Source of the DNA: Cyanobacteria bacterium TGS_CYA1
Lineage (GTDB): Bacteria > Cyanobacteriota > Vampirovibrionia > Obscuribacterales > Obscuribacteraceae
Length of the DNA: 64,000 nucleotides
Assembly: GCA_026129135.1 (NCBI GenBank)
Contig: JAHCIQ010000001.1
Location: 1 to 64,000, forward strand
Direction: 5' to 3'
Under the pieces are notes generated by a model. It made no database searches. It had not been told where the DNA came from and saw only the letters and a list, made by a program, of their open reading frames with translations. How positions within the stretch are numbered: the stretch's first letter is position 1; each line of letters opens with the position of its first letter. Both the position numbers and the translations under genes were made by a program. Of the stretch, positions 1-8,412 are shown in pieces.

Positions 1-162
1 GGGAAGAATTCAGCGTCACCATATCTAGTATCACAACTGCACCCTGCGTCCGATAGTATTAATTATGCTTCGTGCTATTCCTTGGAAAAGGTTCTATTCA
101 CGGGCATTTTCCACGCAACAGCATCGAAAATTGACTTTTGGGGTAGGCGTGACAACTTCTAG
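1..162 (+). other. Edge-open reading frame, possible gene remnant
   Basis: Frame 1 is open from the window edge to a TAG at 160-162 (53 codons). The conceptual peptide has no domain I recognise. It ends in a short motif KIDFWGRR that loosely echoes KYDFWANL in the next short ORF, so both may be pieces of one decayed gene. It could equally be chance. Only sequence beyond the left edge would decide. Confidence 0.2.
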
Positions 163-209
163 TTCAAAAAAGGCACTTCACTAAATTATTTCGAAAAAGT
201 GTCCCAAAG

Positions 210-404
210 TTGTTGACACATTCCGTACCGGCTAATAGAGGTACTCGTTACGAGTATCGTGTACAAATTCGGACATACGATCAGAACACCTATCCATTTG
301 TCGGAGCACCTGGAATTTCGGTACCAGATAAATACGACTTCTGGGCGAACTTATTAAATAGAAGTGCTCCTGAAAAAACCTACAGTGGTCAAGGTTTTAA
401 ATAG
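210..404 (+). CDS. Short orphan ORF, possibly the tail of a decayed gene
   Basis: Reads as 64 residues from a TTG. The same frame is open back to about position 153 without an ATG or a ribosome binding site, so the start is not credible as it stands. The C-terminal half (about residues 14-60) has protein-like composition with aromatic and Pro/Gly residues, but no family is recognised. A strong factor-independent terminator follows 20 bases after the stop, which suggests this was once the 3' end of a transcribed gene. Best read as the surviving C-terminus of a larger, degraded protein. Confidence 0.3.
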   Translation: MLTHSVPANRGTRYEYRVQIRTYDQNTYPFVGAPGISVPDKYDFWANLLNRSAPEKTYSGQGFK

Positions 405-425
405 GAGTTTAACAGTGTCCTAGGA

Positions 426-455
426 GGGAAGGGACAAGTTGTCCCTTCCCTTTTT
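426..455 (+). terminator. Rho-independent terminator
   Basis: A perfect 10-bp stem, GGGAAGGGAC / GTCCCTTCCC, with a 5-nt loop is followed directly by TTTTT. The T-run lies only on the plus-strand 3' side, so it terminates rightward transcription from the remnant ORF at 210-404 and lies just past the 3' end of the minus-strand gene at 457-852. Confidence 0.8.
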
Positions 456-456
456 C

Positions 457-852
457 CTAAAAATTCTTATTCTTTGCAAAGTTTACAAAATCTTTCCATT
501 CGGGAAAAAATACTTTATAGCCTGATTTTGAACAGGTAGATATGAAGTGTTTGGAGCGACAAAATCCCGCAAATCTATGCTCCTGATCATCAGATTTGAC
601 GTAATATAAAAAATATTCTCTAATATCACCGTTACTGTCAGCACGCTCAGCAGTCTGAATTAAATCGGGTTGTCCGAGAAAATTAAGTATCCCAATATCT
701 ATTGGAATCGGAAATGTTTCATACATGCTACAGATTATTTTAAGTTTTTCGTTTCTCGACGAAAACCTGTGGATAAATCTTTCAGACAGCATGATTCCCG
801 TGGAAATCAATATTCCCAAAAACAATGTCGTACAGAAAAAAGTTTTGTTCAT
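457..852 (-). CDS. Hypothetical membrane-anchored protein
   Basis: 131 residues, no family recognised. Residues about 5-22 form one hydrophobic segment after a short N-terminus with a single Lys, so it is either a signal peptide or a signal anchor with the rest outside the cytoplasm. The remaining 105 residues contain four Cys (about residues 41, 97, 98 and 106 by eye) and mixed polar/aromatic sequence typical of a small globular domain. The start ATG has no close Shine-Dalgarno; an AGAGGTA lies about 12 nt upstream. Neighbours are a terminator and a long empty region, so context gives no function. Confidence 0.55.
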   Translation of the reverse strand: MNKTFFCTTLFLGILISTGIMLSERFIHRFSSRNEKLKIICSMYETFPIPIDIGILNFLGQPDLIQTAERADSNGDIREYFLYYVKSDDQEHRFAGFCRSKHFISTCSKSGYKVFFPEWKDFVNFAKNKNF

Positions 853-1865
853 GCGCTTTAAATACCTCTAGGCATAAGAATCGTATTAGACTATTTATCC
901 AATGAATATGGTGGAAATACGGTCAAAACCTAAAAGTACAAGTTGATGAAACAGACTTGGCGAATTGTTTTGTCTCAATGCATATTGGTTCACAAGTTTA
1001 AATTGTGACTTTGAAAATTATTTGGCAAATTGAGGCGTCCGATCATTGCTCATATGTTTTATTCTCTTCCCTTGTAGTACGAATTTGTATAGTAGACGAC
1101 CGGATGCTTCAAGCATGGCGTCATGACTGAATCTTCGACTTCGATACTTTTAGCGGCGCCTTCTTTTCTGCCCGGCAAAAAAGCCTGGCACTAAGACACC
1201 CCGCATCAAATCATCCGATTTGACTCCGGGACCCGTCTTAGCGCCTTCATGCAGAAACGGCAGACGGTGCGGCGCCTCGTGGGGAAAACTCCAAGCCTCT
1301 TTCAATTTGTTAGAGGAGCAATTCTCGATTAAAAACAAGATTTCTGATTCGAAGTGATAAAGACAAAAGTTTTGTTCTTAAAGTCGAAACGGACAGGACA
1401 TAAGTAACTGCAAGGCTTTCAACATGGATTCATGTCCGCAGATAATCTGCATTTTGCCGTTGATTTTATTTTGGCGATACTGCATACAGTGGCATGGTTC
1501 TATGCGTTCCAATACTCTCACACCTCTCACAGATTAGGCGAAACAAAGCTTTTGTAGAAAAATTTGTATAGCATCAAGCAGAAGATAATCGATGTCTGAA
1601 CACTCTATGCGTGACTAGCGGCGCAGAGCGTAGGCTTTTCGTAAGCAATATTTTTAGCCTACAAAATCATCTCAATTCATTTCTTCGTTTTCTTCGCTTG
1701 GTCTACAAAATTTAGTTTTAGCAGCACAAGTTAGTTTCATTTTCAAAATTTCAGTTTAGCCACCTAATGTTGGTATCGCCTTTGATGGCGCACAACTCGT
1801 TTATAGATTGAAAGACCTTTCGATTGTAATTCGAAGACTGATACCATCGCACCCTTTTTCGAAAA
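853..1865. other. About 1 kb with no supported gene
   Basis: No ORF here has both a ribosome binding site and protein-like composition. Positions about 1150-1340 are more GC-rich than the AT-rich surroundings and are open for 62 codons on the minus strand, without a recognisable product. A weak inverted repeat, GTAGGCT / AGCCTAC, spans 1630-1662. The stretch may hold decayed genes, but I see nothing definite. Confidence 0.4.
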
Positions 1866-2129
1866 TCACTCTGCCATAAAACTATTATCCAGAGCTGATG
1901 TTCGAGGTATTTTTGATTTTTGGCTTCGTTTCTGTTCGATTGCAGATAGCCAATGTGCGTTTAAGTCTTTCGGATTTGTCTTGAGGGAGTCTTCAATACG
2001 AATTACTTCCTCCCCTGTAAGTTTCGCTCCAGCCAGAGGCCACATATGAAGCTGAAATTTAGCCTTCGCTTTTTCCAGCTTTTGCTCCTGTGAATTTTGG
2101 ATTAGTTCGAAAAGACGACGAAGAAACAA
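1866..2129 (-). CDS. Small hypothetical protein with a TPR-like helix pair
   Basis: 87 residues from a TTG start supported by AAGGAG five bases upstream. The N-terminus (about 1-30) is a charged amphipathic helix rich in Lys and Glu. Residues about 38-70 read as a TPR-like helix pair around a TNPKDLNAHW motif, close to the inter-helix turn of TPR units. A full TPR array is absent, so it may be a capping fragment or a truncated descendant. The next gene upstream on the same strand ends about 30 bases away, so the two may be co-transcribed. Confidence 0.55.
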   Translation of the reverse strand: MFLRRLFELIQNSQEQKLEKAKAKFQLHMWPLAGAKLTGEEVIRIEDSLKTNPKDLNAHWLSAIEQKRSQKSKIPRTSALDNSFMAE

Positions 2130-2161
2130 ATTTGCTCCTTAGTTTTAGAGTGTTCGCGTGA

Positions 2162-2575
2162 TTATATTATCGTCGTTACTTTGCCTAGAAACGAGGAAAT
2201 AGTGGTTCGAATATAAAACACAATTGCAGGAATCAAAAGGAAAATTACAGATTCGACGAATAAATATACAAAGGCATTCATGGTGCAACAACCGAGTTTA
2301 ACTGCTGGAGCGGGCTCCCCGACTGGCAAGAATGTCCATATGCGCTTTTCCCAATTGCCTTTGCAGGCAATTTTTATTCCCACATCAGCAAGTAATCCGG
2401 GAACCTTGTACGAGCGCTCGTTTAAGGATTTGAATTTTTCGTATGAAACGTAAGTGCCCCCTCGGTCAAGTTCGCACATCACAGCTCCCCATAGAAAATG
2501 CGAAACTATCAACAGAGACGCGCATAACGCGACCTTCGCGAAGTTTTTAAAGATAAAGCGTATGGCGCATTTCAA
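2162..2575 (-). CDS. Hypothetical two-helix membrane protein
   Basis: About 137 residues with two hydrophobic helices, near residues 13-33 and 102-125, joined by a roughly 65-residue loop with several Cys. The longer reading from GTG at 2584 puts the AGAGGTGA ribosome binding site over the start codon. A TTG at 2575 lies 5 nt after that site and is the better start. No family is recognised. It sits upstream of the small TPR-like gene on the same strand and divergent from comM, with which it shares about 140 bases of promoter region. Confidence 0.55.
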   Translation of the reverse strand: MKCAIRFIFKNFAKVALCASLLIVSHFLWGAVMCELDRGGTYVSYEKFKSLNERSYKVPGLLADVGIKIACKGNWEKRIWTFLPVGEPAPAVKLGCCTMNAFVYLFVESVIFLLIPAIVFYIRTTISSFLGKVTTII

Positions 2576-2715
2576 CTGATTCACCTCTTTAACGATTTTA
2601 ATTGTGCGATTAACCCTGGTCTATGTTCAAAATACGAACTGACAAGGCCTGATTGAACTTTTTGACCCGCCGACTCGTATTATCAAATAGAGCGATAACG
2701 AGGGAGGCGAAGCGT

Positions 2716-4260
2716 ATGTTTGCACGTGTTTATTCTGGTGCCCTTGCGGGCGTTGATGCGTATCGAGTCGAAGTCGAGGTTGATTGTTGTGGTGGCATTG
2801 GTCAAGTAAATATAGTTGGGTTGCCTGGCGCGGCGGTGAAAGAATCGCAGGAACGAGTGCGTTCTGCAATTAAGTCATGCGATTATTTATTGCCGCCAGC
2901 AAAAAAATGGGTAGTGAATCTTGCACCGGCCGACACCCGAAAAGAAGGTCCTGCCTATGATATGCCCATAGCGGCGGGAATGCTTGCTTCTATAGGTTAT
3001 ATTCCAGCGCATAACTTATCCAAAATATGGATGGTTGGAGAATTGAGTCTTAATGGCAATGTTCGTCCTGTTTCTGGAGTGCTTTCTATGACTATATGTG
3101 CCCGCGAAATGGGTGCGGAAGGAATTATAGTTCCAGAAGACAATGGTGCTGAAGCGGCGCTTGTGGAGGGCATCAAGGTCTACCCTGTTTCGCACTTGCA
3201 AGAAGCGTTGAATGTTTTGGAACGACCAGAGAACGGAAAAGTTTTTTGGGGAACGACCAAGCATAGATATAAATCGATGGTATCTGATGTGGTATCAGAC
3301 CTCGATTTTCGCGATGTAAAAGGACAGAGTCTAGCCAAAACCGCGTTGATGATAGCTGCTGCTGGAAGGCATAATCTGCTCATGATTGGACCGCCTGGCT
3401 CAGGCAAATCGATGCTTGCAGAGAGGCTGCCAGGTATCATGCCACCACTCGAATACGAAGAGGCAGTCGAGCTGACCAAGCTGTATAGTGTTGCTCGCGA
3501 AGTAAATAAGGCTAATGCACTGGTTGTAAATCGTCCCTTCCGAGCGCCTCATCACAGTGCTTCTATCATGGGACTTGTGGGCGGTGGTGCCGTTCCCAGA
3601 CCAGGCGAGATATCGCTCAGTCATTACGGTATTTTGTTCATGGATGAGTTTACTGAATTCCCGCGCACTCACTTAGACAGTCTCAGACAACCGCTTGAAA
3701 CTTCCAAAGTGACAATTTCTCGCGCCATGCAAACTCTCACTTTTCCTGCTGCCTTCGTGCTGATTGCGGCTTGCAATCCATGTCCTTGCGGATACAAAAA
3801 TGATACGGTTCAGTCGTGTATTTGCACTCCCGGACAGGCTATGCGTTACTGGAGTAAAGTGTCTGGACCGATTCTCGACCGAATAGATATGCGTGTAGAA
3901 GTAAAACGACTTTCTCAAAATGACATGCTTGTTCAACCGGCAATGCACGAGCGGACAAAGTGGATGAGAGAAACGGTTCAAGCGGCAATCGAGCGTCAGC
4001 GCAATCGCAATATCTTTGATGGCAAGTTCGTTTATAACGCCAATCTCAATCACAGACAGATGGAAAAAGTGTGTGCAATGCCCGCCGATTTGAAAAGTTA
4101 TTTGGTTTCGTCAGCTCATAAATTTGCTTTCTCTGTGCGCGCATATGACCGGGTTATCCGCATGTCTCGAACTATTGCCGACCTTAAAGGACATGATGAA
4201 ATCGAAAAATTAGACGTTTGTGAGGCGCTTGGATATCGAACCCAAAATTTCGGAATTTAA
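2716..4260 (+). CDS. comM: YifB/ComM family Mg-chelatase-like AAA+ ATPase
   Basis: 514 residues, the usual family length. The ComM group comprises hexameric helicase-like AAA+ ATPases that promote branch migration during integration of transformed DNA. Order: N-terminal ChlI-like domain (about 1-165), AAA+ core with Walker A GPPGSGKS at about 225-232 and Walker B LFMDE, then a Cys cluster CNPCPCGY...CIC and the C-terminal Mg-chelatase domain. The start is the ATG at 2716 because AGGGAGG sits 7 bases upstream and the family begins MFARVYS; an upstream in-frame ATG adds 21 unrelated residues. The next gene begins 8 bases after the stop, so the two are probably one transcript. The family assignment is firm; a role in natural transformation here is inference. 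Confidence 0.96.
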   Translation: MFARVYSGALAGVDAYRVEVEVDCCGGIGQVNIVGLPGAAVKESQERVRSAIKSCDYLLPPAKKWVVNLAPADTRKEGPAYDMPIAAGMLASIGYIPAHNLSKIWMVGELSLNGNVRPVSGVLSMTICAREMGAEGIIVPEDNGAEAALVEGIKVYPVSHLQEALNVLERPENGKVFWGTTKHRYKSMVSDVVSDLDFRDVKGQSLAKTALMIAAAGRHNLLMIGPPGSGKSMLAERLPGIMPPLEYEEAVELTKLYSVAREVNKANALVVNRPFRAPHHSASIMGLVGGGAVPRPGEISLSHYGILFMDEFTEFPRTHLDSLRQPLETSKVTISRAMQTLTFPAAFVLIAACNPCPCGYKNDTVQSCICTPGQAMRYWSKVSGPILDRIDMRVEVKRLSQNDMLVQPAMHERTKWMRETVQAAIERQRNRNIFDGKFVYNANLNHRQMEKVCAMPADLKSYLVSSAHKFAFSVRAYDRVIRMSRTIADLKGHDEIEKLDVCEALGYRTQNFGI

Positions 4261-4268
4261 TTACCCGA

Positions 4269-5546
4269 ATGGGCGGTTTTAGTCCTTGCGATATAGGGCA
4301 TGAACCAGCCATGGGAGACAATAACGGGGCACTGCTTAAAGAACTTTTGAAGGGTTCGGGTCTAATCGAACCCTATGTTCTCGAGCAGGTGGCTACAGAT
4401 TCTGACCGTTTGCATATTTCAATTGACCGAGCATTGCAGTTGTCTGGGCAAATTCCAGACGCAGCGCTCAGTATGGTTCTTCGGACCCTGCAAATGGTAC
4501 AGTCGAATAGAATCAGCATCAATGCTGCTTCGCGTGCGTTGCGTCTTGCTAATCGCGAGAACATAGACGTCGAAGAGGCTCTGTCTATTCTCAAAGATTT
4601 GCACAAGACGACCACTGCGGTGAACACGCTGGGCAATACTTTGACTAAATTGCTCTTGAGCGCAGGAATCATAAATGATGCACAATTCGGTCGGGCGATT
4701 GCCACGTCGACCCAGACAGGCATAATGATTGGGCGCATGCTCTTGCTGAACAAAGATATCAATTTAAAAACTTTGTCTGCTGCAATATGCGCGTGTTTGA
4801 TGCTCAAGAATAATGAAGTCGAGTTCAAAGAGGCGGTTGAAGCGCTCAAGCTTGCGTCCAAACGCTCTATGTGTTTTGAGCAGGCGTTGTTCGAGCGCGG
4901 AATATTCAAACAGCCGCGTGCTTACGCAGTGTCGCTTGGCGATTTGCTTGCGATGGCCGGCATTATAAGCGAAATGGATTTGCTCGAATGCCGTGAGCTT
5001 GAAATTGCAAAAGAAAAAGATTTGTCTCAAACTTTGCTCGAACAAGGACTGGTGACAAGAGAGCAGATGGAAATCATCGTCCAGGTGCAGGGCATGATAT
5101 CCAATCAAGATATTAAACCTTTTATGGCTGTAAGCGTTTTGCGCCGTACTCTCAAACAAGGGGTCAATATTTTTCAGGCAGTTTCTGATTTGAAAGAAAT
5201 CGAAAAGAATATTGCTGCGGCAACATCAAAAGAACAGACCAAAATAGGCGAGCTGCTCGTTGCTGCGGGCTGCTTGAACAGGGACGATTTAAAAGTGGCG
5301 TTAGCGAAACAAGTGGCAGACGACGGTATAAAACTTGGTCGTATTTTGCTTCAGATGAACGCAGTCACTGAGAAAGCACTTTTCAATGCCTTGCGTCTGC
5401 AGTCATTGATTAAATACAAATGTCTCACCGTAACTCTTGCGGTCAAAATACTTGGCGAAGCAAGCAAACAAGATGAAGCGCTCGAAAATACTCTGGCGCG
5501 TATGAATGTTTATATGCCGCCCGCTATGCAGTGGTTTTGGGTTTAG
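4269..5546 (+). CDS. Four-repeat MshEN-like helical protein
   Basis: 425 residues made of four tandem units of about 100 residues, near 22-120, 123-220, 222-320 and 324-420. Each unit opens with an MshEN/GspE-N-like half (pattern LGxLLxxAGxIxxxxL, about 20 residues, then LGxxLLxxGxVTxxxL) and continues with a second helical half rich in Ala/Leu. MshEN domains of type II secretion and pilus ATPases bind cyclic di-GMP, but here no ATPase follows. The typical RLGxxL ligand motif is only partly kept (IGRML, LGRIL). There is no signal peptide, so it is cytoplasmic. The start is uncertain: no clear ribosome binding site; ATG 4311 is an alternative. It follows comM by 8 bases. Confidence 0.75.
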   Translation: MGGFSPCDIGHEPAMGDNNGALLKELLKGSGLIEPYVLEQVATDSDRLHISIDRALQLSGQIPDAALSMVLRTLQMVQSNRISINAASRALRLANRENIDVEEALSILKDLHKTTTAVNTLGNTLTKLLLSAGIINDAQFGRAIATSTQTGIMIGRMLLLNKDINLKTLSAAICACLMLKNNEVEFKEAVEALKLASKRSMCFEQALFERGIFKQPRAYAVSLGDLLAMAGIISEMDLLECRELEIAKEKDLSQTLLEQGLVTREQMEIIVQVQGMISNQDIKPFMAVSVLRRTLKQGVNIFQAVSDLKEIEKNIAAATSKEQTKIGELLVAAGCLNRDDLKVALAKQVADDGIKLGRILLQMNAVTEKALFNALRLQSLIKYKCLTVTLAVKILGEASKQDEALENTLARMNVYMPPAMQWFWV

Positions 5547-5568
5547 CCCGCTTGCGTACTTACTTAGA

Positions 5569-6912
5569 TTAACGGCGATAGATGTCTGCGCCAAGACCTC
5601 TGAATTTGGCTTCGAGATTTTCGTAACCACGGTCGAGGTGTTTGAGCTCGGTCACTTCGGTGACGCCCTCGGCGCAAAGTCCAGCAATGATTAATGCTGC
5701 TGCTGCGCGCAGGTCGCTCGATTTGACTTCAGCTCCAGACAAGCGTGGAACACCTTTGACCACAGCGGCATTGCCTTTAATTACAATATCCGCACCCATG
5801 CGTCTCAGTTCGGCTGCGTGCATGAATCTGTTTTCGTAGATTGTTTCAGTCAAAATTGAAGTGCCTTCTGCAACGCACATCAATGGCATGATTGGAGCTT
5901 GCAAATCGGTTGGAAAACCAGGATATGGAAGTGTGGTTGCATCGACTGCTTTCAATCTTTCGTGCATGCGAACACGAATCGAATCTGGAGCGAAGATAGA
6001 AATTTCAGCGCCCATCTCGTTGCATTTGCTGATAACAGAATAGAGATGCTGAGCGTTAACGCCGTGCATCATCACTTCGCCTTTGGTAGCCATACAAGCC
6101 ATGAGGAATGTACCGGCTTCAACGCGGTCGGGAATGGTATCAACTACAGCACCGTGAAGATCTTCCTGACGAACACCTTCGATTGTGATCTGGTAGGTGC
6201 CAGCGCCTTCGATTTTTCCACCCATGGCATTGACTAGTTGAGCGATATTTTGAATCTCGGGATCTTGTGCAGCGTTCTCGATGATTGTGGTGCCTTCTGC
6301 GGTTACTGCAGCAAGCATGATGTTTTCGGTGGCACCGTTCGATGGGCGATCGAGATAAATGCGAGCACCAGTAAGTTTTTTGGCTGTAGCTGTGACATAG
6401 CCGTGTTCGACTTTGATCTCGGCACCGAGTTGTTTCAAGCCGCGCTCGTGCAAATCGATTTTGCGCTCACCAATTGCACATCCGCCTGGAAGTGAAACTC
6501 TGGCTTCAAGACAGCGGGCAAGAAGTGGACCAAGAACGCAGAACGAGGCTCTCAGTCTTGTGACTAACTCGTATGGTGCTTCGGTGTCGGTAATATTGGT
6601 GGCGTCGATGGTGACTTCGCCTTCGCCAATTTCGACTTTGGCGCCGAGGTGACGAAGCAGTGCTGCCATTGTGTGCAGGTCAGTAAGATTCGGTACATTT
6701 TTGAGGACGGTCACGTCTTTTGCGATTAAAGCACCTGCCATCATTTTGAGAACGGCATTCTTGGCTCCGTGAATTCGGACTTCGCCGTTGAGTGGCTTGC
6801 CGCCGCGGATAATAATGCGAGGTTCTTCGGCAGGAGGATTAGCTCCGTTTGCTTCGTTTAAATCTTCGATGTTGGTTGGGTTTACTTCTGACATATTCGT
6901 CTGGGATTGCAT
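5569..6912 (-). CDS. murA: UDP-N-acetylglucosamine 1-carboxyvinyltransferase
   Basis: First committed step of peptidoglycan synthesis in the cytoplasm: transfer of enolpyruvate from PEP to UDP-GlcNAc. 447 residues. The first 30 or so are a polar Asn/Glu/Pro-rich extension before the usual start. Substrate-contact Lys-Asn (KNA) is at about 51-53, and the catalytic Cys, in the loop LPGGCAIGER, is at about residue 145; a fosfomycin-sensitive Cys type is therefore expected. Two EPSP-synthase-like domains fill the rest. An alternative start is Met7. It converges with the MshEN-like gene, leaving 22 bases between stops, and is divergent from the cytochrome gene. Single-gene unit as far as visible. 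Confidence 0.97.
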   Translation of the reverse strand: MQSQTNMSEVNPTNIEDLNEANGANPPAEEPRIIIRGGKPLNGEVRIHGAKNAVLKMMAGALIAKDVTVLKNVPNLTDLHTMAALLRHLGAKVEIGEGEVTIDATNITDTEAPYELVTRLRASFCVLGPLLARCLEARVSLPGGCAIGERKIDLHERGLKQLGAEIKVEHGYVTATAKKLTGARIYLDRPSNGATENIMLAAVTAEGTTIIENAAQDPEIQNIAQLVNAMGGKIEGAGTYQITIEGVRQEDLHGAVVDTIPDRVEAGTFLMACMATKGEVMMHGVNAQHLYSVISKCNEMGAEISIFAPDSIRVRMHERLKAVDATTLPYPGFPTDLQAPIMPLMCVAEGTSILTETIYENRFMHAAELRRMGADIVIKGNAAVVKGVPRLSGAEVKSSDLRAAAALIIAGLCAEGVTEVTELKHLDRGYENLEAKFRGLGADIYRR

Positions 6913-7214
6913 TTGCTGACCGCCGGTTCTAGTAATAAGGTAAGTTGATGGACTCGCGAAACCTGTGCTTTTAGGAAGGCTCGGAATGATTTTGGATATG
7001 TAAGGCGCTTTTTTTAGGGTTTGCCCGGCTCAGCAACCGAGAGGGTCCCTGGAAATAAGCTACACTACTTAGTTTACAATCATCAAGTAAACCCTTTGTT
7101 AAAGGAAAACTATGGTATTTAAAATCCTGGCTATGCGGACCGGCATCTTTATATCTCCGAAATGGCGCATGGTTGGCGGGTATTCGTATTTTAAAAAGGT
7201 GGAATCTGGGATTC
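6913..7214. other. Divergent intergenic region between murA and cytochrome c
   Basis: About 300 bases carrying leader sequences in both directions. On the plus strand a 39-codon ORF with a good AAAGGAAAAC site starts at 7112 (listed separately). No convincing full promoter was found. Confidence 0.4.
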
Positions 7215-7231
7215 ATGTTAAAAGGTCGTAA
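7112..7231 (+). CDS. Possible 39-residue leader ORF
   Basis: ATG at 7112 is preceded by AAAGGAAAAC with ideal spacing. The frame stays open for 39 codons and ends at a TAA that overlaps the cytochrome gene start by 17 bases. The peptide is basic with several aromatic residues and is not recognised. If translated it would couple ribosomes to the downstream cytochrome gene, whose own start lacks a close ribosome binding site. No more than a candidate without conservation data. Confidence 0.28.
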   Translation: MVFKILAMRTGIFISPKWRMVGGYSYFKKVESGIHVKRS

Positions 7232-7724
7232 AGGGATAGATATCAAGAATGTCGTATTTTCGATATATTGCGGCTTCGCGCTGTTTGCAATCGCCCTCTT
7301 GAATTCCTGCGCGATGACCGAAGAGATGCGTCGAATTCAGGCGGTTGAGGCTGAAAAAGCACGCAAAGCGGAGGGGCAAAGCAGTAATTTATCTGGCGAA
7401 CAGATTTTTATCAGGACTTGTAACACTTGCCACGTCGGCGGTCGCAAAGGAATGGGACCTGCTCTTACAGAAGTAAACGAACACTTTCCTACAGACGAAA
7501 GATTGAAAGCTTTCATTCGTCAGGGGGTAGGCATGATGCCGCCTCAGCCGCCCGAGGTATTGAACGACAGAGAATTGAACAGTCTTGTAATTTATTTGCG
7601 CGAGCTTGGGCCCAGAGTAAAAGAAGAGCTTGCTGATGAAGAGCGCAAAGCCGCTGAGAGAGCCAAAAAGCGTGCAGAAGAAGCCGAAGCCAAAAAGAAG
7701 GCGCGCAAAGCTCGTCGCAGATAA
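7215..7724 (+). CDS. Lipoprotein c-type cytochrome
   Basis: 169 residues. A hydrophobic export signal (about 11-31) ends in LNSC, a plausible lipobox with Cys32 as lipid anchor. The single haem site CNTCH is at about 69-73, and the axial Met is probably one of the pair at about 107-108 (GVGMMPP). The fold is a small class I cytochrome c domain (about 57-133), followed by a Lys/Ala/Glu-rich helix to the C-terminus. It should act outside the cytoplasmic membrane as an electron carrier; the partner is unknown. ATG 7215 is preferred over the TTG at 7173 because it places the signal peptide near the N-terminus. It follows a possible leader ORF. Confidence 0.85.
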   Translation: MLKGRKGIDIKNVVFSIYCGFALFAIALLNSCAMTEEMRRIQAVEAEKARKAEGQSSNLSGEQIFIRTCNTCHVGGRKGMGPALTEVNEHFPTDERLKAFIRQGVGMMPPQPPEVLNDRELNSLVIYLRELGPRVKEELADEERKAAERAKKRAEEAEAKKKARKARRR

Positions 7725-7755
7725 GACGTCGCAAGAAATAAGTCTTTGACTGAGA

Positions 7756-8370
7756 CTAAGGCGTCAGCAGATAAAAGAACCAGACCACTACTATAAATAG
7801 AATCAGTCCCAGCATTATCCACGATACCAGTGCCGGACTCTTCATCATGATTGGCTGGACCGGACAATACTTCAAAAAGGACTTTATTACTTGCTCTCGC
7901 TCGGCTAAATATATCGAAAGTATAGCGAGTGGCCATATTCTTTTGCTTTCGAGATTGGGACGATATAACACAAGAATGAGTTCTGGACTCAAATAGACGT
8001 TAGCCACCTGCTCCCAGTTTACTGTTTTGCGCTGGGTCCAATAAGGTCCGCGATATTTGATACCACGATGGCTGATTTGCAGGCTGGAAGGCGCAATGTA
8101 TGGTCTCAGACCGATTAAAAATGCGATGAGAGCAATGGTGACGAAGAAACCTTCTACGTTCAGAAGTAGTTTCCAGTTGTGGGTCAAAAACAAAGGCGAC
8201 CAGCAAAACTTGGCCAGACCTAAATATGCAGATGCGAGCAAAAGGCACATTATCAGCTCAGAAGGCTCTTTAGCTTCGACGAAATTGTCCTGACTTTCAG
8301 GGTCTGGCCCACCATTCAGTGCGCTCATTCTGGTTTTTGAACTTTTGGGATCCGGCGTTGAATCATCCAT
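7756..8370 (-). CDS. Membrane protein with PH-like insert
   Basis: About 204 residues. A polar N-terminus (about 1-38) precedes two transmembrane helices (about 40-60 and 72-90), then a roughly 75-residue cytoplasmic beta-rich segment (LQISHRGIKYRG, then WEQVANVYLS) resembling bacterial PH/YcxB-like domains, and a last helix near the C-terminus (about 183-202). ATG 8370 is chosen over TTG 8379; neither has a strong ribosome binding site. It lies 40 bases downstream of the HerA-type gene on the same strand and may be its co-transcribed neighbour. Function not recognised. Confidence 0.65.
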   Translation of the reverse strand: MDDSTPDPKSSKTRMSALNGGPDPESQDNFVEAKEPSELIMCLLLASAYLGLAKFCWSPLFLTHNWKLLLNVEGFFVTIALIAFLIGLRPYIAPSSLQISHRGIKYRGPYWTQRKTVNWEQVANVYLSPELILVLYRPNLESKRIWPLAILSIYLAEREQVIKSFLKYCPVQPIMMKSPALVSWIMLGLILFIVVVWFFYLLTP

Positions 8371-8412
8371 GATATTCAAAAGAGTAACACAAACAGAGAC
8401 TTAACAAGAGAA

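Noticed and set aside
213..241. TTGACA with TAGAGG 17 bases downstream
   Set aside because: The -10 is poor and no gene follows at a sensible distance.
1150..1338. 62-codon minus-strand ORF in the GC-rich island
   Set aside because: No ribosome binding site, no recognisable family, and length is expected by chance in GC-rich sequence.
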